Positions 1 through 6,208 of a stretch of DNA of 7,633 nt are shown one piece after another. This stretch comes from Candidatus Parcubacteria bacterium. GTDB lineage: Bacteria > Patescibacteriota > Minisyncoccia > Phycocordibacterales > UBA1006. The notes under the pieces were generated by a model, which saw nothing but the letters and a program-made list of their open reading frames with translations, was not told where the DNA came from and did not search any database. Position 1 is the stretch's first letter. Every line of letters starts with the position of its first letter. The stretch lies in contig JALVJP010000091.1 of the NCBI GenBank assembly GCA_027028225.1, positions 1 through 7,633 of the forward strand, in the 5' to 3' direction. The position numbers were made by a program, and so were the translations under genes.

Positions 1-1
1 G

Positions 2-70
2 TATGTACGACATCAACACAAACACAACCAAGTTGATCACCCATCACTCTTTGACAAGCTCATCTCCTAG
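2..70 (+). CDS. Possible C-terminal end of an upstream gene (partial)
   Basis: Reading from base 2, there are 22 sense codons and then a TAG stop at 68-70. The last residues read VDHPSLFDKLIS, which is protein-like in composition and uses codons common in the neighbouring genes (CTC, ATC, TCC). Two hairpins begin right after the stop, as expected at the 3' end of a gene. The stretch is too short to assign a family. The minus strand and frame 3 are also open here, so this is only a weak call. Confidence 0.3.
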   Translation, partial: YVRHQHKHNQVDHPSLFDKLIS

Positions 71-132
71 CCCACTTACAGTGGGCAAATACAAAGCCGC
101 CGGACCTCAGTCCGGCGGTCGTTTACTTCTTT
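70..132 (+). terminator. Tandem hairpins, probable terminator
   Basis: The first hairpin is GCCCAC (70-75) paired with GTGGGC (81-86) around the loop TTACA. The second is CCGCCGGAC (97-105) paired with GTCCGGCGG (110-118) around the loop CTCA, nine perfect pairs. A T-rich but interrupted tail follows (TCGTTTACTTCTTT). On the minus strand the same stem is followed by CTTTGTATTTG, so it could work in both directions. It is much more GC-rich than its surroundings. It most likely ends transcription from a gene to the left of the window. Confidence 0.5.
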
Positions 133-192
133 GTGGTTTGTTGAGAGCATATATTTTTTTATCTGTAAACTCACTTTTTGCGAATATTGTTC

Positions 193-227
193 TATACTCA
201 CAAGAGAATTATTCAGTTATTAATAAT
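193..227 (+). promoter_or_regulatory. Candidate -10 elements for the DUF805 gene
   Basis: Two -10-like hexamers precede the start at 237. TATACT (193-198) is the better match and would give a leader of about 30 bases. AATAAT (222-227) ends 9 bases before the ATG and would match the leaderless spacing of other genes in the window. Neither has a good -35 box at the usual distance, so the choice is open. Confidence 0.35.
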
Positions 228-236
228 CTTTTTACT

Positions 237-620
237 ATGTTTGATTACTATATTGACGCGTTAAGACACTATGCTGACTTCCATGGGAGAACAGGAAGGA
301 AGGCGTTTTGGTACTTTGTTCTTTGGAATGTTATTATTAGCGTTGTTCTCTCGTGGATGAGCAGAGATTTCAATTCAATTTACTCACTTATCGTACTTAT
401 TCCCTCTCTTGCGATTACAGTTCGACGACTCCACGATATTGGAAAGAGCGGGTGGTGGGTTCTCATTGGATTCATTCCTGTTATTGGATGGATTTGGCTT
501 ATCATCCTTCTCGTACAGGAAGGGATTCATGGAAATCACTCTCACGCTTCACATCACAAAAAAGAGAAGCATACCCAAGAAAAGGTGCATAAGGAACACA
601 ACGAGAAAAAGGATGAGTAA
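237..620 (+). CDS. DUF805 family small membrane protein
   Basis: This 127-residue protein belongs to the DUF805 (YhaH/YhaI-like) family of small inner-membrane proteins of unknown biochemical function. The N-terminal GRTGRKAFWYF segment (residues 17-27) and RRLHDIGKSGWW (63-74) are the family signatures. Three hydrophobic segments lie at about 24-42, 47-62 and 73-93. After the usual family end there is an extra hydrophilic tail (98-127) with eight histidines and many lysines and glutamates. The frame is open upstream to base 3, but ATG 237 is chosen because the family homology starts there and the upstream part crosses the GC-rich hairpin. There is no Shine-Dalgarno before the start. An intrinsic terminator overlaps the stop codon, so the gene is probably transcribed alone. 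The family assignment is firm; the role is not known. Confidence 0.88.
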   Translation: MFDYYIDALRHYADFHGRTGRKAFWYFVLWNVIISVVLSWMSRDFNSIYSLIVLIPSLAITVRRLHDIGKSGWWVLIGFIPVIGWIWLIILLVQEGIHGNHSHASHHKKEKHTQEKVHKEHNEKKDE

Positions 621-634
621 GCTCCTTTTTTTTT
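606..634 (+). terminator. Intrinsic terminator after the DUF805 gene
   Basis: AAAAAGGA (606-613) pairs perfectly with TCCTTTTT (623-630), followed by four more T (631-634). The nine-base loop contains the TAA stop codon of the DUF805 gene. The A-tract/T-tract form could also terminate transcription from the other direction. The T run ends one base before the -35 box of lysS. Confidence 0.7.
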
Positions 635-635
635 C

Positions 636-663
636 TTGCACATTCACACTCAACCTTTATACT
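636..663 (+). promoter_or_regulatory. lysS promoter (leaderless geometry)
   Basis: The -35 candidate TTGCAC (636-641) and the -10 box TATACT (658-663) are 16 bases apart. Only eight bases separate the -10 box from ATG 672, so the expected transcription start falls on or next to the start codon. No ribosome-binding site fits in that space. Confidence 0.65.
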
Positions 664-671
664 TTCCTAGT

Positions 672-2150
672 ATGTCTCGTGAAGAAGAAATTCGAAATAT
701 CCGTATTCAAAAAATTGCACGCTTGGAGGAAGCAGGGGAATATGCGTATATTCCAGAGGTCCGTCAGGAGTTCACTATCAAGGATATTCTTCAGCATTTT
801 GAGGAATTCCAAGGGGAGCAGAAGTATCTCTCAGTAATGGGGAGGATTGTGGTGAAGCGCGGAGCGGGGAATATTACATTTGCGAAGGTTTTTGATGGAA
901 CGGAGCGTATTCAAGTGGTTCTCAAAAAAGATCTCCTTGGGAAGGAAAAAATGAAGATGTTTGAGAAGCTCTATGATCTTGGAGATTTTGCCGTTTTTTC
1001 AGGAACACTTTTTGTAACAGATAGGGGGGAGAAATCCATTCTCGTTGATGACTTTCATATGCTTACGAAATCACTTCGTCCACTCCCAGAAAAATGGGCG
1101 GGATTAAAAGATCAAGATGAGATTTATCGTAAGCGTTACCTTCAGCTTATAGGTGATCAGGAAGCATTTCAGCGATTTATTACGCGTTCTAAAATTATTC
1201 GTGCAATTCGTCACTTTTTTGATGAGCGTGGGTTCCTTGAGGTGGAAACACCTATTCTCCAGAATAGTACAGGTGGTGCAATGGCGAGGGTGTTCGAAAC
1301 ACACCATAACGATCTTGATATAGGAATGGTGTTGAGGATATCTCTTGAACTTGAACATAAAATAATTATGACTGCGGGATATCCGCGTATCTATGAGATA
1401 GGGAAGGCGTTTCGTAATGAGGGATCTGATCCTACCCACATTCAAGAGTTTACGATGATTGAGTGGTACGCGGCCTATGCAACACTCGAACAGAATATGA
1501 CATGGACAGAGGAGCTTCTCAAAAAACTCGCACGAGATGTGGTTGGAAAGATGCAGTTTGAGGTGAAGGATTCGGATGGGGATACACATACAGTAAACTT
1601 TGACCAAGAATGGCCTCGTCTTCGTTTCCCTGACCTTCTTAAGGAGCATGCAGGAATTGATATTCAAGATGTGGGTCGCAAAGAATTAGAGGAAAAGGCA
1701 CGGCAATATGGTCTCTCTGCGGAAGATATTCAAAATACTGGAGATGCGAATCTCATTGATTATATCTACAAGAAATCCGTGAGAAACGGAATTATTCACC
1801 CAACTTTCGTAACGGATTATCCTGGTGACTTGAAGCCGCTCGCACAACAAAACGATGATAATACTGCGCGCGTCGCACAGCTCATTATAGCAGGGGCGGA
1901 AATTACGAATCAGTATGCAGAACTCGTGAACCCCCTTCGTCAACGAGAGCTCCTCGAAGCACAGGCGAAAGCAAAACAGGAAGGTGATGATGAGGCAATG
2001 GATGTAGATGAGCGATTTCTCACCGCAATGGAGCATGGGATGCCTCCTATGACAGGGTTCGGAATGGGAATCGATCGTCTCGTTGCACTCCTCGCAGAAC
2101 AAGGGAATCTTCGTGATGTCATTTTTTTTCCGATTATGAAACCGAGATAG
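672..2150 (+). CDS. lysS: Lysyl-tRNA synthetase, class II
   Basis: This 492-residue enzyme charges tRNA-Lys with lysine in the cytoplasm using ATP. The length is normal for bacterial LysRS. An N-terminal OB-fold anticodon-binding domain (about residues 52-135) begins LSVMGRIV. The class II catalytic core follows: motif 1 around DERGFLEVETPIL (184-196), motif 2 with FRNEG (247-251) to QEFTMIEWY (258-266), and motif 3 TGFGMGIDRL (461-470). The lysine-pocket region EITNQYAEL (410-418) and the DDEAMD segment (439-444) match the family. ATG 672 is chosen because it follows the promoter at leaderless spacing and starts the family's MSREEEIRNIR-type N-terminus; an in-frame TTG at 636 lies inside the -35 box. 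The usual LRIAPELYLK segment reads LRISLELEHK (221-230). The protein has no cysteine. It has its own promoter and terminator. Confidence 0.97.
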   Translation: MSREEEIRNIRIQKIARLEEAGEYAYIPEVRQEFTIKDILQHFEEFQGEQKYLSVMGRIVVKRGAGNITFAKVFDGTERIQVVLKKDLLGKEKMKMFEKLYDLGDFAVFSGTLFVTDRGEKSILVDDFHMLTKSLRPLPEKWAGLKDQDEIYRKRYLQLIGDQEAFQRFITRSKIIRAIRHFFDERGFLEVETPILQNSTGGAMARVFETHHNDLDIGMVLRISLELEHKIIMTAGYPRIYEIGKAFRNEGSDPTHIQEFTMIEWYAAYATLEQNMTWTEELLKKLARDVVGKMQFEVKDSDGDTHTVNFDQEWPRLRFPDLLKEHAGIDIQDVGRKELEEKARQYGLSAEDIQNTGDANLIDYIYKKSVRNGIIHPTFVTDYPGDLKPLAQQNDDNTARVAQLIIAGAEITNQYAELVNPLRQRELLEAQAKAKQEGDDEAMDVDERFLTAMEHGMPPMTGFGMGIDRLVALLAEQGNLRDVIFFPIMKPR

Positions 2151-2161
2151 TCACTTCCTAT

Positions 2162-2187
2162 AGAGGAGAGATTTTTTCTCCTTTTCC
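2162..2187 (+). terminator. Intrinsic terminator after lysS
   Basis: AGGAGA (2164-2169) pairs with TCTCCT (2177-2182) around a seven-base loop. A wobble pair and an A-T pair can extend the stem by two. A TTTTCC tail follows. It lies 12 bases after the lysS stop and runs directly into the -35 box of the next gene. Confidence 0.7.
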
Positions 2188-2217
2188 TTGTGCAAAATTA
2201 TTGTTTTTTGTTATAAT
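2188..2217 (+). promoter_or_regulatory. Promoter of the membrane-protein gene (leaderless geometry)
   Basis: TTGTGC (2188-2193) and a perfect TATAAT (2212-2217) are 18 bases apart. Nine bases separate the -10 box from ATG 2227, which leaves no room for a leader or Shine-Dalgarno. Confidence 0.68.
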
Positions 2218-2226
2218 CAAAACTGT

Positions 2227-2967
2227 ATGATTAAGAAACATAAGGTGTGCCCAGCAAAAATGGTATCAAAGGCATCACAGGTTTATCAAAAATATTGGAA
2301 AGAGTTTTCATTAATTCTTCTTTTAATCATTATCATTTCTTCATTTAAAGGGGTTGGTTTGGGATATAATTTATTCACGGAGAATATCATGAGGACAGGT
2401 TTAGGAGGGTTCTCAAAATTAATTTCATGGTTACTGATGATGTATATTTCTCTCGCGTTTATTCGCTACACATTAAAACTTATGCGTGGGAGGAGGGAAA
2501 AGCTGGATACTTTTTTTTCAGAAGTTCAGTCTTTTAGACATTATTTTCATTTTGTTTTGGGAAAAATTATCATAAAATTCGTATTCTATGTATCTACCGT
2601 TTTTCTTGTATTTCTCCCTACCTTTATCTTAAATAGCGTAAAGTATTCCTATTCTCATACATCTGTTTACCTTATTCCTCTCGTTGGCTTATTTATTGTT
2701 ATTTTCATTATGCTTTCACTGTTTCTCGTTCCTTACCTTATTGCAGATAAAGAAATAGGAGTGTTTGAGGCTATCGGGACTTCATGGAGGTTGATGAAAG
2801 GAAAGAGGTGTAAAGTTTTTGTTCTCGGAGTATTTCTCGTTCTCCTTAATGTAGTGGGAATTTTTGCGTTCATACTTGGTGTATTTATTACAATTCCGAT
2901 TACGATGATTGCTGAAGTCGTTGCTTACGAAGAGATACGAAAAGTTAGTATGAAACATCATTCGTAA
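2227..2967 (+). CDS. Multi-pass membrane protein, DUF975/YciC-like
   Basis: This 246-residue integral membrane protein has hydrophobic segments at about residues 27-40, 62-82, 108-135, 146-173 and 196-229; the last could hold two helices. Its C-terminal half resembles the DUF975/YciC-like group of polytopic proteins: a helix ending VPYLIADKEIG (168-178), then EAIGTSWRLMKGKR (181-194) and a final long hydrophobic stretch. Such proteins often occur in CPR genomes, but no function is established and none is visible here. ATG 2227 is chosen because a perfect -10 box ends nine bases upstream; the frame is open further upstream only through the promoter. The only two cysteines found in the complete proteins of this window are here (C8 and C195). 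Membrane topology is well supported; family membership is less certain. Confidence 0.82.
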   Translation: MIKKHKVCPAKMVSKASQVYQKYWKEFSLILLLIIIISSFKGVGLGYNLFTENIMRTGLGGFSKLISWLLMMYISLAFIRYTLKLMRGRREKLDTFFSEVQSFRHYFHFVLGKIIIKFVFYVSTVFLVFLPTFILNSVKYSYSHTSVYLIPLVGLFIVIFIMLSLFLVPYLIADKEIGVFEAIGTSWRLMKGKRCKVFVLGVFLVLLNVVGIFAFILGVFITIPITMIAEVVAYEEIRKVSMKHHS

Positions 2968-3161
2968 AGGAAAAAGTTGATGATATAGAAGTTTCCTAAA
3001 TGAGAGCTGGTTCTAAGCTCTTTTTTACTTACCCTCTCTGTTCTCCTCTTTAACATAGAATTGTTTTTGATTTCTTTGCTAATCGTTGTTGGAAATCTCT
3101 CAAGTCTCTCTGCGATTTCTCTCTGTGGAATATGAACATTGAACCAATATTCTCTCTTCAA
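2958..3161 (-). pseudogene. IS30-type transposase N-terminal remnant (HTH)
   Basis: On the minus strand an open frame encodes a helix-turn-helix like that at the N-terminus of IS30-family transposases. The core QREIAERLERFPTTISKEIK is encoded at about 3066-3125 and matches the IS30 pattern SQREIARRLGRSPSTISREIK closely. Recognisable similarity spans roughly 3057-3182. The frame is open upstream to 3233 but has no ATG there; TTG at 3159-3161 is only a nominal start. Downstream, no DDE catalytic domain follows: the frame runs through the terminator of the membrane gene and ends at TGA 2958-2960, overlapping that gene tail to tail. I read this as a decayed fragment of an insertion sequence. A small stand-alone HTH protein is possible but less likely. 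Confidence 0.6.
3003..3026 (+). terminator. Intrinsic terminator after the membrane-protein gene
   Basis: AGAGCT (3003-3008) pairs with AGCTCT (3016-3021) around the seven-base loop GGTTCTA, followed by a run of T to 3026. It lies 36 bases after the stop of the membrane-protein gene and separates it from the pil cluster. Confidence 0.7.
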
Positions 3162-3311
3162 AGTTTGAAGTCTGTTGTTGTTTTTTCTATTTAAAGGGTA
3201 GGGAAAGGCGTAGAAAGATGTCTTGTATTCATGTTAATTTTCAGGAGCGAATCTTTGGGAGTTGAAAGATGTGAGCAGTATGGATTCTCTAGAGAGTGTT
3301 TTTCGTCTCGT

Positions 3312-3337
3312 ATGAAAAATTTCATGTTGCACATGAA
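3312..3337 (+). promoter_or_regulatory. Interleaved palindromes upstream of pilB, possible operator
   Basis: Two perfect dyads share one arm: ATGAAA-AA-TTTCAT (3312-3325) and TTCATGT-TGC-ACATGAA (3321-3337). The result is three alternating ATGAA/TTCAT half-sites in 26 bases. The second dyad is centred about 44 bases before the expected transcription start of pilB, a position where regulators often bind next to the -35 region. As they lie upstream of the expected transcript they would act as DNA sites. A regulatory role is inferred from symmetry and position only. Confidence 0.45.
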
Positions 3338-3357
3338 CATTATTATTTATAATTTTA

Positions 3358-3366
3358 TGGTATACT
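3358..3366 (+). promoter_or_regulatory. pilB promoter, extended -10
   Basis: TGG-TATACT is an extended -10 element. Seven bases separate it from ATG 3374, so the transcript should be leaderless. No clear -35 box lies 16-18 bases upstream, where the sequence is very AT-rich; the TGn extension may compensate. Confidence 0.62.
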
Positions 3367-3373
3367 TCGTAAT

Positions 3374-5113
3374 ATGGATTTTCTTGAAACACTTGTTCAT
3401 AAGGGAGTTATTCAGCAATCACAGCTTAATGAGATTATTGATCGTTCTGCTAAAGAAGATACCTCTATAGAAAAAATCCTTAGAGAGATGGGCGTATCGA
3501 ATGATGCTATTCGGGAGGCAAAGAGTGAGTATTTCGATATTCCAATGAAGCAGATTGATTATAAGAAGATCGATTCACAAGTTGTACGTATTATTCCGGA
3601 AGAGTCAGCGAAGATTTATAAGATGCTCTCCATTGGAAAAACTGAGGATGGTGTTCTTGAGGTGGGGATGATTGACCCAAGGAGCATAGAATCACAGAAT
3701 GTTCTTCGTTTTATTACCGCGGAAACAGACACACCCTATAAAATATATGTATTAACGGAAGAAGACTTTGAAGAGGTTTTCAAGAAGTATAAGGATATTA
3801 GTAGTGAAATAGATAATGCTATCGATAATTTTGATGATTCAGTTGAAACGAAAAATTTTGACGATTTGATTGGCGATTCGAATAGAGAGGAAAAGCAGGA
3901 TAATGGTGAGACGGTAATACACGACGATGCCCCTATCATTAAAATGGTTGCATCCATCGTGAAGAAAGCAGTGCGAGATGGGGTTTCTGATATTCATATG
4001 GATCCAACAGAGCGAGTTGTGAAAGTTCGATTTCGAATAGATGGAGAATTACAGACGTATCTTGAAATTCCGAAGTCTGCACAGAGTGCCGTTGTAGCTC
4101 GTGTAAAAATCATGACAAAAACAATGAAGCTCGATGAGAAACGAAAGCCTCAAGACGGACGATTTCAAGCAATCATTGATGGGAGAAAGATTGCATTTCG
4201 TGTTTCTGTGATGCCTACATTCTATGGTGAGAAGGTGGTAATTCGTGTTCTCGATGCGGAAAAAGGGATTCGTAAGCTTTCAAGTCTTGGACTTAGCGAA
4301 CAGCAAGAGGTGATGATTCGAAAAGCAATTGCACGACCTCATGGACTCATTCTCATTACAGGACCTACAGGATCCGGAAAGACGACAACACTCTACTCGA
4401 TGCTTGGAGAGGTTGATCGAGAACATAAAAATGTTGTTTCCCTCGAAGATCCGATTGAGTATCAGTTTCCAGGAGTAAATCAGTCGCAGGTGCGTGCAGA
4501 TATTGGGTACACCTTTGCCTCTGGACTTCGTTCGATTGTTCGTCAGGATCCCGATATCATTATGGTGGGGGAGATTCGTGACAAGGAGACCGCAAACCTT
4601 GCGATTCAGGCAGCGCTCACCGGACACCTCGTATTCGCAACACTCCACACGAATAGTTCATTTGGAATTATCCCTCGTCTTGTGGATATGGGGGTTGATG
4701 AGTATCTTATCGCTCCAACACTCATCCTTGGGGTAGCACAACGTCTTTTGAGAAAGATAGCTCCAGGAACAGGCTTTCCGCTTGAGGATGTTGAATTAGA
4801 GAGTGCACATAGAATGATAGAAAAGCAGTTTAAGGATCTTCCAGAAGAGTATAAACAACAACTCCACCTTGAACGCCCTCCCTATGAAACGAGACCAACG
4901 AAAGAGTTTCCTACTGGACTTAAAGGGCGAGAAGCAATTCTCGAAATGTTTGAAGTCGATAAAACAATGCAACGAATCATACTAGAAAACCCGACAGAGC
5001 TTGCTGTCTATAGTGAAGCGAGGAAGAAGGGAATGATTACACTTAAAGAAGCTGCAATCCTTAAGAGTATGGAAGGAGTTGTTCCGTTTAGAGAAATTAA
5101 CAACTTGTTTTAA
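3374..5113 (+). CDS. pilB: Type IV pilus assembly ATPase PilB (GspE/PulE family)
   Basis: This 579-residue cytoplasmic hexameric ATPase powers pilus extension by driving pilin subunits through the PilC platform. A GspE_N/MshEN-like N-terminal domain (about 1-140) is joined by an acidic linker (141-185) to the N2 domain (about 186-300, including VRFRIDG at 218-224) and the RecA-like core. Visible motifs are Walker A GPTGSGKT (330-337), Asp box SLEDPIEY (356-363), Walker B region DPDIIMVGEIRD (392-403) with catalytic E400, and His box TGHLVFATLHTN (416-427). The zinc-binding CxxC...CxxC normally found after the His box is absent: the equivalent sites appear to be A463/T466 and P508/E511, although the following TGLKGR (514-519) is kept. 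The protein has no cysteine at all. ATG 3374 follows an extended -10 box and no Shine-Dalgarno is present. It begins the pil gene run. Confidence 0.95.
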   Translation: MDFLETLVHKGVIQQSQLNEIIDRSAKEDTSIEKILREMGVSNDAIREAKSEYFDIPMKQIDYKKIDSQVVRIIPEESAKIYKMLSIGKTEDGVLEVGMIDPRSIESQNVLRFITAETDTPYKIYVLTEEDFEEVFKKYKDISSEIDNAIDNFDDSVETKNFDDLIGDSNREEKQDNGETVIHDDAPIIKMVASIVKKAVRDGVSDIHMDPTERVVKVRFRIDGELQTYLEIPKSAQSAVVARVKIMTKTMKLDEKRKPQDGRFQAIIDGRKIAFRVSVMPTFYGEKVVIRVLDAEKGIRKLSSLGLSEQQEVMIRKAIARPHGLILITGPTGSGKTTTLYSMLGEVDREHKNVVSLEDPIEYQFPGVNQSQVRADIGYTFASGLRSIVRQDPDIIMVGEIRDKETANLAIQAALTGHLVFATLHTNSSFGIIPRLVDMGVDEYLIAPTLILGVAQRLLRKIAPGTGFPLEDVELESAHRMIEKQFKDLPEEYKQQLHLERPPYETRPTKEFPTGLKGREAILEMFEVDKTMQRIILENPTELAVYSEARKKGMITLKEAAILKSMEGVVPFREINNLF

Positions 5114-5124
5114 TACCTAATCTA

Positions 5125-5130
5125 CATATT
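5125..5130 (+). promoter_or_regulatory. Weak -10-like element before pilT
   Basis: CATATT matches the -10 consensus at four of six positions and lies seven bases before ATG 5138, the same spacing as at pilB. There is no convincing -35 box and no Shine-Dalgarno. It may be a weak internal promoter or chance in an AT-rich 24-base gap. Confidence 0.25.
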
Positions 5131-5137
5131 TTATTCT

Positions 5138-6199
5138 ATGAAAGACTATAAAGAATTACTACATCGAATTATGGTGGTTCTCGAGAGAGAGAATGCATCT
5201 GATCTCCATCTTGCGCCTGGGAGAAAACCGGTGATGCGCGTAGATGAGTCCCTTATTAACATTGAGAATGAGGAAATTCTCACAAAGCAGGATACGTTTG
5301 GGATTCTTAAAGAAATTGTGGATGACGCGAAGCTTGAAAAGATAATGAATGCAGAGGAAATTGATTTTGCCTATGAGTATGAAGAGCATATTCGTCTTCG
5401 TGCAACGGCGTATGTGCAAATGAAAGGAATTAATTTAGCGTTTCGTGTAATTCAGGGAGTACGAGAACTTGATGAGTTAAACCTTCCTCCCATTCTTGGT
5501 GATTTTGCTAATAAATCACAAGGGCTCTTCCTCGTGGTAGGTCCAGTTGGACAAGGAAAATCAACAACGATGGCTGCGATGATACAGAAAATCAATAAAG
5601 AAAGGCGAGAGCATATCGTAACAATTGAAAATCCGATAGAGTATGTTTTTCAAGATAATCTCTCTATTATTGATCAACGAGAAGTAGGGACTGATACGAG
5701 GAGTTTTGAGGCAGCCTTAAAAGCACTCTTTCGAGAAGATATGAATGTGATTATGGTAGGAGAGATGCGTAATCCGGAGACAATTTCTACAGTGGTAACT
5801 GCCGCGGAGACAGGTCACCTCGTGTTCTCCACGCTCCATACGAACTCTGCATCGCAGACGATTGATCGTATTATCGATTCATTTCCTGCAAACCAGCAGA
5901 ATCAGGTGAGGACACAACTTGCAGGCTCACTTCTCGGAATTTTCTCCCAGCGACTTCTTAAGAGTTTGAAAGGTGGACTTGTTCCTGCGTATGAACTTAT
6001 GATTAATAACAAAGCGACCGCAAATCTTATCCGTGAAGGGAGGACCCATGAAATTGATACTGTTATTGAGACAAGTATGAGTGAAGGGATGATTGATATG
6101 AATAGATCACTTGCAGAACTTGTGCAAGTTGGACATATTTCTCCAGAAGATGCGTATCGTCATTCTCTTAATCCACGATTACTTGAATCTATGATATAA
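5138..6199 (+). CDS. pilT: Type IV pilus retraction ATPase PilT
   Basis: This 353-residue protein has the length and layout of PilT, the cytoplasmic hexameric ATPase that depolymerises pilin during retraction and twitching. An N-terminal PAS-like domain opens with ASDLHLAPGRKPVMRV (20-35). The RecA core carries P-loop GPVGQGKST (135-143), Asp box TIENPIEY (162-169), NQREV-like DQREVGTDT (179-187), Walker B region VIMVGEMRN (204-212) with catalytic E209, and His box TGHLVFSTLHTN (225-236). The C-terminal NLIREG (296-301), a PilT hallmark, is kept. Compared with the canonical GPTGSGKST, IEDPIEY and DPD...GEMRD, several positions are changed, including two Asp-to-Asn. The catalytic glutamate and the P-loop lysine are intact, so activity remains likely. 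It starts 24 bases after pilB and ends nine bases before pilC. No Shine-Dalgarno is present. Confidence 0.93.
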   Translation: MKDYKELLHRIMVVLERENASDLHLAPGRKPVMRVDESLINIENEEILTKQDTFGILKEIVDDAKLEKIMNAEEIDFAYEYEEHIRLRATAYVQMKGINLAFRVIQGVRELDELNLPPILGDFANKSQGLFLVVGPVGQGKSTTMAAMIQKINKERREHIVTIENPIEYVFQDNLSIIDQREVGTDTRSFEAALKALFREDMNVIMVGEMRNPETISTVVTAAETGHLVFSTLHTNSASQTIDRIIDSFPANQQNQVRTQLAGSLLGIFSQRLLKSLKGGLVPAYELMINNKATANLIREGRTHEIDTVIETSMSEGMIDMNRSLAELVQVGHISPEDAYRHSLNPRLLESMI

Positions 6200-6200
6200 T
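6192..6200 (+). promoter_or_regulatory. pilC promoter, extended -10 overlapping the pilT stop
   Basis: TGA-TATAAT is a perfect -10 hexamer with a TGn extension. It includes the pilT stop codon (TAA 6197-6199). Eight bases separate it from ATG 6209, again a leaderless geometry. The -35 region is poor (TCCACG at 6172-6177). Confidence 0.58.
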
Positions 6201-6208
6201 GTTTGCGT

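Larger units (their letters stand above)
2968..3373. other. 406-base intergenic region before the pil cluster
   Basis: This is the longest gap in the window. It holds the terminator at 3003-3026, the IS30-like remnant on the minus strand, a perfect inverted repeat CTTCAAA-G-TTTGAAG at 3156-3170 within that remnant, a 10-base palindrome TCTCTAGAGA at 3286-3295, the interleaved palindromes at 3312-3337 and the pilB promoter. I see no tRNA or other structured RNA gene in it. Confidence 0.7.

Noticed and set aside
51..80. Perfect -35 hexamer TTGACA at 51-56
   Set aside because: No acceptable -10 box lies 16-18 bases downstream (ACTTAC/CTTACA only), and it falls within a possible coding tail and next to a hairpin.
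3..236. N-terminal extension of the DUF805 protein from base 3
   Set aside because: The extra 78 residues cross the GC-rich hairpin and a candidate promoter, have low-complexity composition and are not part of the DUF805 family.
636..671. Earlier lysS start at TTG 636
   Set aside because: The codon lies inside the -35 box, and the added residues are not like LysRS. ATG 672 fits both the promoter and the family N-terminus.
1104..2102. Two long minus-strand ORFs (1104-1667 and 1686-2102) opposite lysS
   Set aside because: Their products match no family I recognise, look unlike real proteins (Cys-rich and patchy), and lie wholly opposite a clear lysS. They are shadows of its codon use.
2968..3373. 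tRNA, CRISPR array or other structured RNA in the long gap
   Set aside because: I saw no cloverleaf, no regularly spaced direct repeats and no extended conserved stem beyond the terminator and short palindromes listed.
3231..3470. Plus-strand 79-codon ORF overlapping the pilB start
   Set aside because: It crosses the palindromes and the pilB promoter, resembles nothing, and overlaps pilB in another frame.
4280..4648. Minus-strand 122-codon ORF opposite the pilB ATPase core
   Set aside because: It lies entirely opposite the most conserved part of pilB and shows no family features.
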